Shown piece by piece: positions 50,922-60,575 of a stretch of DNA of 64,000 bases. The position numbers and the translations under genes were made by a program. The notes beneath the pieces were generated by a model. That model saw only the letters and a program-made list of their open reading frames with translations, was not told the origin of the DNA and did not search any database. Within the stretch, counting starts at the first letter, position 1. Every line of letters starts with the position of its first letter. The stretch is taken from contig NZ_QPCG01000006.1 in the NCBI RefSeq assembly GCF_003351025.1, positions 124,001 to 188,000 of the forward strand, written 5' to 3'. The stretch comes from Mucilaginibacter endophyticus. Lineage in GTDB: Bacteria; Bacteroidota; Bacteroidia; Sphingobacteriales; Sphingobacteriaceae.

Positions 50922-53900
50922 TTAAGCTTCAGGACCGTGCTTTTTAGGGTCGTAATTTTTTTCAAGCTCAGCAAGTTTTTCTTTACCATAAGCCATTTTG
51001 GTGATCAGGTAAAATAAAACCGGCACTATAAATATCGCTAATGATGTAGCGGTGAGCATCCCCCCAAATACCGTCCAACCTATGGTTTTACGGGCTTCAG
51101 CACCGGCGCCCGATGCAATCATCAATGGTACTACACCTAATATAAAGGCCATCGAGGTCATGATAATTGGCCTTAAACGAAGCCTTACCGCCTCAAGGGT
51201 TGCTTTCTCCAGCTCCATCCCCGCGTCTACACGCTCCTTGGCAAACTCCACAATCAGAATGGCGTTCTTCGCCGCCAAACCTATCAGCGTTATCAAACCA
51301 ATTTGCGCGTAAACGTTATTGGTAAGGTCTGGCCAGAACGTAAGGAACAATATAGCCCCAAATGCACCCAATGGTACCGATAATAATACGGAGAACGGCA
51401 CAGACCAGCTTTCATACAATGCAGCCAGGAACAGGAATACGAACCCTATCGACAAGGCGAAGATATATACCGTTTTAGAACCGGATAATAACTCCTCACG
51501 GCTCAAGCCCGAAAACTCGTAACCATATCCCTGTGGTAATACCTGTGCAGCTGTTTCTTTTAATGCGGTAATAGCGTCACCACTACTATAACCCGGCTTA
51601 GTACTACCGTTAATCTCAGCCGAACGGAACAGGTTATAGTGCGATATCAACGGAGAATTTTCAATTACCTTATACGATGTAAGGGTACTTAACGGAACCA
51701 TGGCGCCGGCTGTGTTACGTACAAAATACTGGCCGATGTTTTGCACATTGGTACGGTAACTGGTATCGGCCTGGGCCACTACCCTGAAATTACGCCCGTA
51801 AATGGTAAAGTCGTTAATATAGGTACTACCCAAATAGGTTTGTAGCGCGTTGTTGACATCAGATATAGCTACCCCCAGTTTTTTAGACTTTTCACGGTCT
51901 ATAGTTAACTGATATGCTGGGGTACTTGCTGTGAAAAACGAGAACGCCCTTGCAATTTCTTTACGCTGATTGATAGCCCCCAGGAATGTGCGAAGCGTTT
52001 TTTCAAACACTTTGATATCCCCACCCGCTTGTTTTTCTTCCAATATGAACGAGAAACCACCTGTACTACCTAAACCAGGGATAGCAGGCGGTTGGATCAC
52101 CACCACGTTGGCCTCTTTGTATTTGCTCAACTTTTGGTTTAACCGGGCAACAAGGGCCGTTATTTGCTGTGATTTTTCTTTACGCTCATCCCAGGGTTTA
52201 AGCTGCACGAATATGGTAGCACTGTTTGATTTACTTGCAAAACTGATAGCGTTCAAACCGCCCAAAGCTGCGTAGTGCGCAATTTCGGGTACACTATCAA
52301 GCGTTTTCATCATTCGGCCTAAAACATCTACCGTTCTGCCGGTTGACGACGCTTCGGGCAAATCAAATGTTATATACACACGACCATCATCTTCCAGCGG
52401 AATAAAACCCGACGGTTTGCTTCTGAACAATAAAATCGCTCCTATGATAATACATACCAGCAAAATGATAATGTATTTTGAATTTTTGATGCTCTTATCA
52501 ACCGTATTACGGTATCTGCCTGTTACACGTGTAAACCAGTTATTGAACTTAAAAAAGAACTTGTTAAGTCCACCTGAGTTTTCGTCTATCTTGTGCGGTT
52601 TTAATAACAGCGTACACAACGCAGGTGTTAATGAAAGCGCCACAAAAGCCGAAATCAATACTGATATAGCAATGGTGATAGCAAACTGTTGATACAATCG
52701 CCCCACTATACCCGGCACAAAACCTACCGGCACAAACACCGCCGCCAGGATCAAGGCGATAGCTATTACCGGCGCGGATATATCGGCCATAGCGTGTTGA
52801 GTAGCTTCCTTGGGTGTCATCCCCTCCTCGTCCATATAATGCTGTACGGCTTCCACCACCACAATGGCATCATCCACCACAATACCAATAGCCAATACGA
52901 AACCAAACAACGTTAGCGTATTGATAGTAAAGTTGAGCGGGATAAAAAAGATGAACGTACCAATAATAGATACCGGGATAGCCAGTACCGGGATAAGTGT
53001 GGTACGCCAGCTTTGTAAAAACAGGAATACTACCAAAATAACCAGTGCCAACGCGATAACCAATGTATCAATCACCTCGCTTACAGATACCTTTACCACA
53101 GTTACTGCTTCAAATGGTACAACGTAGTCAATATCAGTAGGGAAACTCTTTTTAAGCTCGTTCATGGTGGCATACACGTTATCAGCAGTCTCGAGCGAGT
53201 TACTGTTTGGAGCCTGGTAAACCAGCAGGTAAGAAGCCCTTTTTCCATCAACAAACGAGTTACCTGAGTAGTTGAATTTACCCAGATCTATACGGGCAAC
53301 GTCTTTAAGGTGTACAATGCCGCCGTTATTAGGCTGCGTCCTGATCACCACGTTGCCAAATTCTTCGGGCTTCTCCAAACGGCCTTTTACAATTACCGAA
53401 TATTCAAACGTTTGCCCTTTTAGCTGTGGTGTGGCACCTACCGTACCTGCTGCAACCTGCGCGTTTTGCTCTTGCAGGGCATTGGTTACATCGGCAGCAC
53501 TCATACCTAAAGCAGCAAGCTTATCCGGGTTAAGCCAGATACGCATACTGAAGTCGTCGGCACGGGTAACAACGTCACCCACACCTTTGGTACGCAAAAT
53601 AGCGTCCTTTATAAATACGTTGGTGTAGTTATCGGTAAAAGTAACGTCATGTGTACCCTTGGGGCTAAACATAGCCACCAGCATCAGGATACTCGGGTTA
53701 CGTTTACGTACCACCATACCTAAACGCTGTACCTCCTGCGGCAAGGTAGGCAGGGCAATGCCCACACGGTTCTGCACGTCAAGCGCGGCAATGTTAATAT
53801 CTGTGCCAACGTCAAAGTTAACGGTCATACTCATCTGGCCGTTACTACTGCTGTTACTTTGCAGGTAGGTCATGCCCGGTACGCCGTTTACCTGTACCTC

Positions 53901-54098
53901 AACCGGAGTAGCTACGGTTTGTTCAACGGTTAACGCGTCGGCACCGGTATAAGTACCACTAACCGATACGGTTGGCGGGGTAATGTCGGGGTACTGGCCT
54001 ATCGGCAGGCTGGTAATTGACAGGATACCTACAATTAATATCACTAATGATATTACAATGGCGGTAACCGGTCGTTTTATAAAAGTATCTGCGATCAT
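50922..54098 (-). CDS. RND efflux permease, HAE1/AcrB type
   Basis: 1058 residues, the usual AcrB length, with twelve membrane helices. Features: FIKRPVTAIVISLVILIVG (TM1), GLAAKNAILIVEFAKERVD, and the TM4 region with GIVVDDAIVVVEAV, which has the proton-relay Asp pair. It pumps hydrophobic or amphipathic compounds, with an adaptor and TolC-like channel encoded upstream in the same operon. No regulator gene is adjacent. Specific substrates are unknown. Confidence 0.95.
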   Translation of the reverse strand: MIADTFIKRPVTAIVISLVILIVGILSITSLPIGQYPDITPPTVSVSGTYTGADALTVEQTVATPVEVQVNGVPGMTYLQSNSSSNGQMSMTVNFDVGTDINIAALDVQNRVGIALPTLPQEVQRLGMVVRKRNPSILMLVAMFSPKGTHDVTFTDNYTNVFIKDAILRTKGVGDVVTRADDFSMRIWLNPDKLAALGMSAADVTNALQEQNAQVAAGTVGATPQLKGQTFEYSVIVKGRLEKPEEFGNVVIRTQPNNGGIVHLKDVARIDLGKFNYSGNSFVDGKRASYLLVYQAPNSNSLETADNVYATMNELKKSFPTDIDYVVPFEAVTVVKVSVSEVIDTLVIALALVILVVFLFLQSWRTTLIPVLAIPVSIIGTFIFFIPLNFTINTLTLFGFVLAIGIVVDDAIVVVEAVQHYMDEEGMTPKEATQHAMADISAPVIAIALILAAVFVPVGFVPGIVGRLYQQFAITIAISVLISAFVALSLTPALCTLLLKPHKIDENSGGLNKFFFKFNNWFTRVTGRYRNTVDKSIKNSKYIIILLVCIIIGAILLFRSKPSGFIPLEDDGRVYITFDLPEASSTGRTVDVLGRMMKTLDSVPEIAHYAALGGLNAISFASKSNSATIFVQLKPWDERKEKSQQITALVARLNQKLSKYKEANVVVIQPPAIPGLGSTGGFSFILEEKQAGGDIKVFEKTLRTFLGAINQRKEIARAFSFFTASTPAYQLTIDREKSKKLGVAISDVNNALQTYLGSTYINDFTIYGRNFRVVAQADTSYRTNVQNIGQYFVRNTAGAMVPLSTLTSYKVIENSPLISHYNLFRSAEINGSTKPGYSSGDAITALKETAAQVLPQGYGYEFSGLSREELLSGSKTVYIFALSIGFVFLFLAALYESWSVPFSVLLSVPLGAFGAILFLTFWPDLTNNVYAQIGLITLIGLAAKNAILIVEFAKERVDAGMELEKATLEAVRLRLRPIIMTSMAFILGVVPLMIASGAGAEARKTIGWTVFGGMLTATSLAIFIVPVLFYLITKMAYGKEKLAELEKNYDPKKHGPEA

Positions 54099-54169
54099 TC
54101 TTTCTTTATATTAAGTTTCCAGGGTAGATGTGCCCTTGTTCAGCTTAAGTTTATTCCTTTGATGTAAAA

Positions 54170-55345
54170 TTATTTTTTAGGAGCTGCCCCGGCCGGTGCT
54201 GCCGATCCGGCGGTTACCCTGCCTCCATCGCGCAAACGCTGGAAACCATCGGTAATTACCTTATCACCTTGTTTTATGCCATCCATTACCACAACATCGC
54301 TATTAATACGCGGCCCTAATTTTACCTTCACTTGTTTCGCAATAGTATCGCGCCTGTCCTTAACTGTTTTATCAGCTGCAGTATCTTTAACAACGGTATC
54401 CCTTGTCGCGAAAACGAAGAACTCGCCCATCTGCTCGGTTACCGCCTTAAACGGAATTTGTACCCTATTGCCAGACTGACTGTTCAACACCTGCAAAACA
54501 CAGCTCATGCCATCCTTCAGCACATCATCCTCATTCGGGAACTGGATCCTCACCTTAATACTACCGGTTTGATTATTCACCCCTCTGTCAATAGCCAGCA
54601 CCTTACCTGCTTTAGCGTATTTGCTACCATCTGGCAGCACCAATTTAAATGTACTGTCGGTGCTTGATTTTTGCAGATTATAAAAGCGATTGATATCCTG
54701 CTCGTTTATCACTACATCCACACCAATAGGATGCTCTGCAGATATGGTGTTCAATAAAGTAGTGCCTGTAGATACCTGCGTACCCAGCCTTACCTGCGAA
54801 ATGCCGATACGGCCTGTGAAAGGTGCCGTAATGGTAGCATATGACAAATCGGTACGGGACGACTCAAGTGCTGCTTTGGCTACAGCAACCTGGGCTTTAC
54901 TGGTTTCATAAGTGGCCTGTGCCTGATCAACCGTTTGACGGGCAATTGCATCGCTCTTCAGGAGCATGTTATACCTGTCTATATCTTTTTGCGCTTTAAC
55001 CAGGTTAGCTTCAGCACTTAATACGTTAGCCTTAGCCTGATCATAAGCAGCCTGATATTTGCGTTTATCTATTTCATACAATACTTTGCCTTTTTGCACA
55101 ATGTCACCCTCTTTAAAAAAGATGCCGGTTACAAAACCAGGAACCTGGCTGCGTAGTTCAACAGTGTTTACCGAAACCACAATACCCTGATATTTATCAT
55201 AGTACACCGCTTCGGCTGTTTTAGCTTCGGCAAGGTATACCGGGGTTGGGGGCATGGCGGCCGGTCCGCCTTTTTGAGGTTTACCGCATGATGCCCATGT
55301 TAAAAGTGCTGCAGGGGCTAACCAATATATATATGTATGTTTCAT
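54170..55345 (-). CDS. RND periplasmic adaptor (membrane fusion) lipoprotein
   Basis: 391 residues. Signal peptide with lipobox LLTWASC (cysteine about 20), followed by the biotinyl-lipoyl-like domain, the coiled-coil hairpin with LSAEANLVKAQKDIDRYN, then a beta-barrel. PFTGRIGISQVRLGTQVS is a conserved part. It links the RND permease and TolC. It lies 71 bp upstream of the permease. Confidence 0.93.
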   Translation of the reverse strand: MKHTYIYWLAPAALLTWASCGKPQKGGPAAMPPTPVYLAEAKTAEAVYYDKYQGIVVSVNTVELRSQVPGFVTGIFFKEGDIVQKGKVLYEIDKRKYQAAYDQAKANVLSAEANLVKAQKDIDRYNMLLKSDAIARQTVDQAQATYETSKAQVAVAKAALESSRTDLSYATITAPFTGRIGISQVRLGTQVSTGTTLLNTISAEHPIGVDVVINEQDINRFYNLQKSSTDSTFKLVLPDGSKYAKAGKVLAIDRGVNNQTGSIKVRIQFPNEDDVLKDGMSCVLQVLNSQSGNRVQIPFKAVTEQMGEFFVFATRDTVVKDTAADKTVKDRRDTIAKQVKVKLGPRINSDVVVMDGIKQGDKVITDGFQRLRDGGRVTAGSAAPAGAAPKK

Positions 55346-55400
55346 GTAGAATAGGTTGTTCGTTGAGTTGCTGTAGTTTTTTGTTTTTTATGACGATGAT

Positions 55401-56753
55401 TTACGGTTGCTGAACAGGCAATATCCCCAATGCCTTCTCCAGATCAATTTTGCTGCTTAGCAAATTAAACAGTGCATTATAATAGCTCAGTTCGGCGGTA
55501 CGCAGGTCGGCCTGCGATACGATAACGTCCAGATAAGTTTTCACTCCTTCACGGTACTGCAGACTTACTACCTTATATACGTCCTTCGCCAGGTTTACAT
55601 TCTCGCGAATAAGCTGATAGCTGGTGTAATTACTTTTATATGCCGCTAATGCCTGGGTATACTCAGTAAAAATGGAGTTTTTGGTATTAGTCAAATCCAG
55701 ATCGGTACGTTCAACCTGCAATTTAGCCTTGGCCAGGTTTTGCAGGCGCTTAGTCCCCTGAAAAATTGGTACCGCCAGTGTTAAACCAACATAACCTGTA
55801 GGGAACGAATTGTTATACAGATCACTAAAATCATGACTGAAGTATGCATGCTGATAGCTGCCTACTGCCGACAATGAAGGTAAAAAGCCAAAGCGGTAGT
55901 AGTTTACATTAAGATTATTGAGCGCCTTGCTTGTTTCGAGCAAACGATATTCAATACGGTTATTGATGTTAAGCTGTTGCAGGGTATCAATACTTGCTTC
56001 CTGCTCATACCTGGTAGAGTCATAAGAAAGGTTTAACTGTGTAGCCGCACCTACACCCATGATCTGCTTCAGCAACGCGCTTTTACTTTTAATGGCTTCC
56101 TCGGTTTGCTTACGGGTAGCTAATGAATTATTTAATGAGATGGTAGCCTGCTTATAATCTGTAGGATCGGATACCCCGGCTGTATACCTGCTTTTGGCAT
56201 CCTTTAAACTTCTTTGCAGCCTGATAATATCCTCATTAGTAATGTCGAGTTGTTTTTCAGAAAGTAAAACATCAAAGAAGGCTTTGCTTACGTCGCTCAC
56301 TACATCAATCTGGATGCTCAGCGTGTTCTGTTTATAATACTCGCGTGAATATTTTTTTGCCCTTGATGCCAGGAACACATCGTTATTATATAAAACCTGC
56401 GAAGCCGTAACCCCTAAAGTTGAAAGGTTACGGATGCTACCCGCGTTACTTGGGATATTTGCACCGGATGCACCAGCCTGTGGACTACCTTTATAATAGT
56501 AGTTATAAAGCCCAGATCCGTTTACCTGCGGCAACCAGGCCGAAAGTCCAATTTTGATATCGCGTTCATTAATTTGCTCATCAATGGAGGCCTGCCTTAC
56601 GGTTGGCTGATTACGTAAAGCAAAGTCAATAGCCTGTTTCAGCGTAACCGGACCACTTATGCTGTCGGCGGCTGTTTGGGCATAACTATTGCTATGTAAA
56701 TTAAATGTTAAATTAAGTACAAGAATTGCAAGGAAGTACTTGTTTTTTTTCAT
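55401..56753 (-). CDS. TolC-family outer-membrane channel
   Basis: 450 residues from ATG at 56753 (MKKNKYFLAILVL), signal peptide ending SYAQ. The two OEP halves have the pattern LKQAIDFALRNQPTVRQA and TEYTQALAAYKSNYTSYQ. It forms a trimeric channel for the RND pump. It is the first gene of the minus-strand operon. Confidence 0.93.
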   Translation of the reverse strand: MKKNKYFLAILVLNLTFNLHSNSYAQTAADSISGPVTLKQAIDFALRNQPTVRQASIDEQINERDIKIGLSAWLPQVNGSGLYNYYYKGSPQAGASGANIPSNAGSIRNLSTLGVTASQVLYNNDVFLASRAKKYSREYYKQNTLSIQIDVVSDVSKAFFDVLLSEKQLDITNEDIIRLQRSLKDAKSRYTAGVSDPTDYKQATISLNNSLATRKQTEEAIKSKSALLKQIMGVGAATQLNLSYDSTRYEQEASIDTLQQLNINNRIEYRLLETSKALNNLNVNYYRFGFLPSLSAVGSYQHAYFSHDFSDLYNNSFPTGYVGLTLAVPIFQGTKRLQNLAKAKLQVERTDLDLTNTKNSIFTEYTQALAAYKSNYTSYQLIRENVNLAKDVYKVVSLQYREGVKTYLDVIVSQADLRTAELSYYNALFNLLSSKIDLEKALGILPVQQP

Positions 56754-57126
56754 ACGGTAGCTATAGATAACTGTGTATATCAAGCAAAAATCATAAAGAA
56801 AAGTTTTATAATTTGTACAGGATTTATACGAAGGAATGCGAATATGTAATTAATATTACTAAATTAAAATCAGGAACAAGAATTTTACCTAAAATTTTAC
56901 AAAAACTCGGGATAGTGTCAGCTTTTTGGGCTTTTTACAAAAAAATGAAAATAATAGGCCTGATATAAATAAAAAAATTAATTAATTTGCCTTGTAAGAA
57001 TTTGTGTGCTTCTTAAGTAGTATTGATACGTTAATAGGCATTATTTTAAAAAAATTTACACACACCGTATAAGTTATATGCTTATTCATGGTATTTTTAC
57101 ACAAAATTTAAGCAGAGTTAATATAC
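56754..57126. other. Divergent region between efflux and sphingolipid operons
   Basis: 373 bp, very AT-rich. TATTTTTA lies at 57091-57098 (one mismatch from TAnnTTTG) upstream of the SPT gene. No RNA or coding sequence was recognised. Confidence 0.4.
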
Positions 57127-58335
57127 ATGGTTAAAAAACTACATGGGAAGATCGCTCAGTTTCAAGTGGCCAACATGCTACGTGAACGAGGGTTATATCC
57201 TTATTTCAGGCCTATTGAGTCTGCACAAGACACTGAGGTAATTATTGACAACAAGCGGGTATTAATGTTTGGTTCTAACTCATACTTAGGCCTTACCAAT
57301 CATCCAAAAATCAAAGAAGCTTCAAAAAAAGCAATTGACAAATATGGTACAGGTTGTGCCGGTTCACGTTTTTTGAACGGTACACTTGATATTCACATTG
57401 AGCTTGAAAACAGGCTGGCTAACTATGTAGGTAAAGAAGCCACTGTTTTATTCAGCACTGGTTACCAGGTAAACCTTGGTGTACTTTCGTGCGTTACCGG
57501 TCGTAATGACTATATCATACTTGATGAGTATGATCATGCCTGTATCATTGACGGCAGCCGCCTGTCGTTTTCAAAAGTGATCAAGTATGCCCATAATGAT
57601 ATGGCCGATCTTGAGCGCAAATTAAGCATACTTCCTGAAGATGCCGTGAAGATTATTGCCGTTGACGGTATTTTCAGCATGGAAGGCGATATCGTTAAAT
57701 TGCCTAAAATTGTTGAGCTTGCTGATACTTACGGTGCCAACATCATGGTTGATGACGCGCACAGCCTTGGCGTAATTGGTGATAAAGGTGCAGGTACTGC
57801 CTCACACTTTAACTTAACCAATGAAGTTGACCTGATCATGGGTACCTTCAGTAAATCATTGGCCTCATTAGGTGGTTTCATCGCCAGCGACCAGGATACT
57901 ATTGACTACATTAAACACCGTGCACGTTCATTGATGTTTAGCGCAAGTATGCCTCCAGGCTCTGTAGCCAGCGTAATTGCAGCGTTAGATATCATCGAGT
58001 CAGAACCAGAGCGTATCGAAAAATTATGGGATAATACCAATTATGCCATGAAGCTTTTACTGGAAGAAGGTTTTGACCTTGGCCCAACCGAAAGCCCTAT
58101 TTTGCCGATCTACGTTCGTGATAACGAAAAAACTTTCGCGGTTACTAAACACCTGCAAGCATCTGGTGTATTTGTTAACCCGGTTGTATCCCCTGCCGTT
58201 CCTTCTGATTCGTCATTACTTCGTTTCTCATTAATGGCTACCCATACCTTTGAGCAAATTGACGAAGCTGTTGAAAAACTATCAAAAGCCTTTAAAGAAG
58301 TTGGTGTAAACGCTTCTGTTAAAGAAAAAATATAA
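57127..58335 (+). CDS. spt: Serine palmitoyltransferase
   Basis: 402 residues. It belongs to the alpha-oxoamine synthase family, and its pattern matches Sphingobacterium SPT: YFRPIESAQDTEVIIDNKR, GSNSYLGLTNHP, and GTGCAGSRFLNGTLDIH. DEYDHACIIDG gives the PLP-stacking His (H137), VDDAHSLGVIG the PLP-binding Asp, and GTFSKSLASLGG the lysine K243. It condenses serine with palmitoyl-CoA to 3-ketosphinganine. It starts a plus-strand set with GNAT, epimerase and MIPS genes. Confidence 0.93.
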   Translation: MVKKLHGKIAQFQVANMLRERGLYPYFRPIESAQDTEVIIDNKRVLMFGSNSYLGLTNHPKIKEASKKAIDKYGTGCAGSRFLNGTLDIHIELENRLANYVGKEATVLFSTGYQVNLGVLSCVTGRNDYIILDEYDHACIIDGSRLSFSKVIKYAHNDMADLERKLSILPEDAVKIIAVDGIFSMEGDIVKLPKIVELADTYGANIMVDDAHSLGVIGDKGAGTASHFNLTNEVDLIMGTFSKSLASLGGFIASDQDTIDYIKHRARSLMFSASMPPGSVASVIAALDIIESEPERIEKLWDNTNYAMKLLLEEGFDLGPTESPILPIYVRDNEKTFAVTKHLQASGVFVNPVVSPAVPSDSSLLRFSLMATHTFEQIDEAVEKLSKAFKEVGVNASVKEKI

Positions 58336-58349
58336 TGAAGAACTCTAAT

Positions 58350-58400
58350 TGTGCATTTAGCTACTTTTATTTTAAGGTAAGCTAAATGCACATTATTATT
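58350..58400 (+). terminator. Hairpin after the SPT gene, possible weak terminator
   Basis: TGTGCATTTAGCT pairs perfectly with AGCTAAATGCACA (13 bp) around a 17-base loop, followed by TTATTATTTT. It might reduce or process the SPT-GNAT transcript. Confidence 0.6.
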
Positions 58401-58442
58401 TTAAGGCACATCAATCTGCTTTAATTCAATCATTTACCACAC

Positions 58443-59561
58443 ATGATTACAATTGTAACGGTTAAATCAAAAAACGAACTGGCTTCATTTATTGATTTCC
58501 CGCACGACCTGTACAAGGACGATCCATATTACGTTCCAGAATTATTTATTGCCCAAAGAGATCTTTTAACCAAGCATCCCTTTCATAAACACAATACCGT
58601 ACAGCCATTTTTAGCTTATGACAGCGATAAAATAGTTGGCCGTATAGCTGCCATTCTTAACAACGGCCATAATGAGTACAGCCATGTTAATGATGGTTTT
58701 TTTGGTTTTTTTGATTGCATTGATGATACCAATGTATCCAACCTGCTTTTTGAAACCGTTACTAAATGGCTTAAAGAAAAAGGTGTTACCGGCAAATTAT
58801 TAGGCCCTACCAACTTTTCAACCAACGAGCCTTGCGGCTTGTTAATTGAAGGCTTTGACAGTTCGCCATTCCTGATGAACACCTATAACTTTGCCTATTA
58901 TGCCAACCTGGTCGAAAATTTTGGTTTTACCAAAGATGTTGACCTGATTGGATGGCACTGGGAAGGGCAAGCCTATGACGATAAATCCGTACGTTTATTA
59001 AACTCACTTGAGGAGCGGTTAAAGCGTAATGATATCATCATCCGTAAAATTAACCTTAAAAACTTCAAGGAGGAAGCCATTAAACTACGCGAAGTTTACA
59101 ACTCAGCATGGGATAAAAACACCGGGTTTGTGCCTTTAACTAACGAAGAGTATGATTACCTGGCCAAGGACCTTAAGTTAATCCTTGATCCTGATTTTGC
59201 AATCGTAGCCGAACAACGTGGTAAAATAGTAGCCTTTGGCCTGGCCTTGCCAGATTACAACGATATTTTCAAGAAAATAAAACGCGGTCGCTTACTGCCT
59301 ACCGGTATTTTCAAATTATTGTTTGGCAAGAAAAGCATTACCGGCATCCGTATTTATGCCTTAGGTGTTATTGAAGATTACCGAAAAATGGGCATCGAAG
59401 CCTGTTTATATGGCACCATCATAAAACAGTATAAAGCCAAAGGTTATAAACATGCTGAAGCAGGCTGGACACTGGAAAACAACGATATGATGAATCGTGC
59501 CATTGAAGCCATTAAAGGCGATCCTTATAAAAAATACAGGTTATACCAAAAAGCAATATGA
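58443..59561 (+). CDS. GNAT-fold acyltransferase, candidate bacterial ceramide synthase
   Basis: 372 residues. It has a GNAT-like C-terminal part with YALGVIEDYRKMGIEACLYG (acyl-CoA loop region) and a first-half segment DKIVGRIAAILNNGHNEY. This two-part GNAT arrangement is known for proteins next to bacterial sphingolipid genes. In Caulobacter a GNAT-type enzyme (bCerS) acylates the sphingoid base. Here, the place just after SPT and the overlap with a reductase-like gene suggest the same job. This is inference from order and fold, without a search. Confidence 0.6.
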   Translation: MITIVTVKSKNELASFIDFPHDLYKDDPYYVPELFIAQRDLLTKHPFHKHNTVQPFLAYDSDKIVGRIAAILNNGHNEYSHVNDGFFGFFDCIDDTNVSNLLFETVTKWLKEKGVTGKLLGPTNFSTNEPCGLLIEGFDSSPFLMNTYNFAYYANLVENFGFTKDVDLIGWHWEGQAYDDKSVRLLNSLEERLKRNDIIIRKINLKNFKEEAIKLREVYNSAWDKNTGFVPLTNEEYDYLAKDLKLILDPDFAIVAEQRGKIVAFGLALPDYNDIFKKIKRGRLLPTGIFKLLFGKKSITGIRIYALGVIEDYRKMGIEACLYGTIIKQYKAKGYKHAEAGWTLENNDMMNRAIEAIKGDPYKKYRLYQKAI

Positions 59562-60544
59562 GGGAACGGGTGTTAATAACCGGTGCAAGCGGATTTGTTG
59601 GATATCATTTAATTGAAGAGGCCTTACAAAACAATTTGGAAGTTTTTATAGCCGTCAGAAAAAGTAGTAAAATAAGTCACTTAAACGATTTAGATATTCA
59701 ATATATTTACCCCGAATTTAACAATAGGGAAACATTAAGTAAACAACTCGCGGAAATAAAGCCCGATTATATTATACACGCTGCCGGCGTTACCAGCGCC
59801 CGCTCCGAAGCCGAATATAACCGCATTAACGCTACGTACACTTATAACCTCGCATCGGCAGCTCATGAAGCCTGCCCCGATCTGAAAAAGTTTGTACTTA
59901 TTGGCAGTCTGGCATCCGTTGGGCCGCTTAATTCACTAACAGGTGTCATAACCGAAGCAACTACTCCGCGCCCGGTTACAGCTTACGGTCGGAGTAAATT
60001 GCTTGCCGAAGAGAAACTAAAAACGGTAACCGGCCTAAACTATACCATACTTAGGCCCACCGCGGTTTACGGACCAAGGGACACAGGCATATTTATATTT
60101 TTTAAACAGGTAGTAAAAGGCATTGAGCCATACATTGGCAATACCCCGCAAAAGCTAAGCTTTATATATGTTAAAGATTTGGCCAAGGCAAGTATCAAGG
60201 CTTTGTATGGTGGTAATAACAAGACATTTAACCTGAGCGATGGTAATTTTTACGACCGTTATGAGTTAGGTAACATTACCAAAGAGGTGTTGAAACTAAA
60301 AACAATAAAGTTTCATCTGCCTGTAAATTTTGTGAAAATAATAGCCGCAGTGGCCGAAAAAGTAAGTTCTTTGAGCAACAAGGCTGCGGTATTGAATATA
60401 GAAAAGCTTAATGAATTAACCGCCATTAACTGGAATTGTGATATTGAAGCAGCTAAATCCGACCTGGGTTTTTATCCTTCATACAATCTGCAAAACGGTG
60501 TGGCCGAAACGCTAAAATGGTATAAAGCCAACAAATGGCTTTAG
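59558..60544 (+). CDS. NAD-dependent epimerase/dehydratase, candidate ceramide (3-keto) reductase
   Basis: 328 residues of extended SDR type. The dinucleotide loop is LITGASGFVGYHL, the active site has SLASVG and YGRSK, and the C-terminal part ends TLKWYKANKWL. It overlaps the GNAT gene by four bases (ATGA). Caulobacter CerR, a related NAD-dependent epimerase-like protein, reduces the 3-keto group of the sphingolipid intermediate. The same job is proposed here from family and context. A sugar nucleotide function remains possible. Confidence 0.75.
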   Translation: MRERVLITGASGFVGYHLIEEALQNNLEVFIAVRKSSKISHLNDLDIQYIYPEFNNRETLSKQLAEIKPDYIIHAAGVTSARSEAEYNRINATYTYNLASAAHEACPDLKKFVLIGSLASVGPLNSLTGVITEATTPRPVTAYGRSKLLAEEKLKTVTGLNYTILRPTAVYGPRDTGIFIFFKQVVKGIEPYIGNTPQKLSFIYVKDLAKASIKALYGGNNKTFNLSDGNFYDRYELGNITKEVLKLKTIKFHLPVNFVKIIAAVAEKVSSLSNKAAVLNIEKLNELTAINWNCDIEAAKSDLGFYPSYNLQNGVAETLKWYKANKWL

Positions 60545-60575
60545 CCAATAATTTTAATAAATAATAGTTACATAA

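Noticed and set aside
52689..53127. Plus-strand frames opposite the RND permease
   Set aside because: Shadow frames of a well supported gene.
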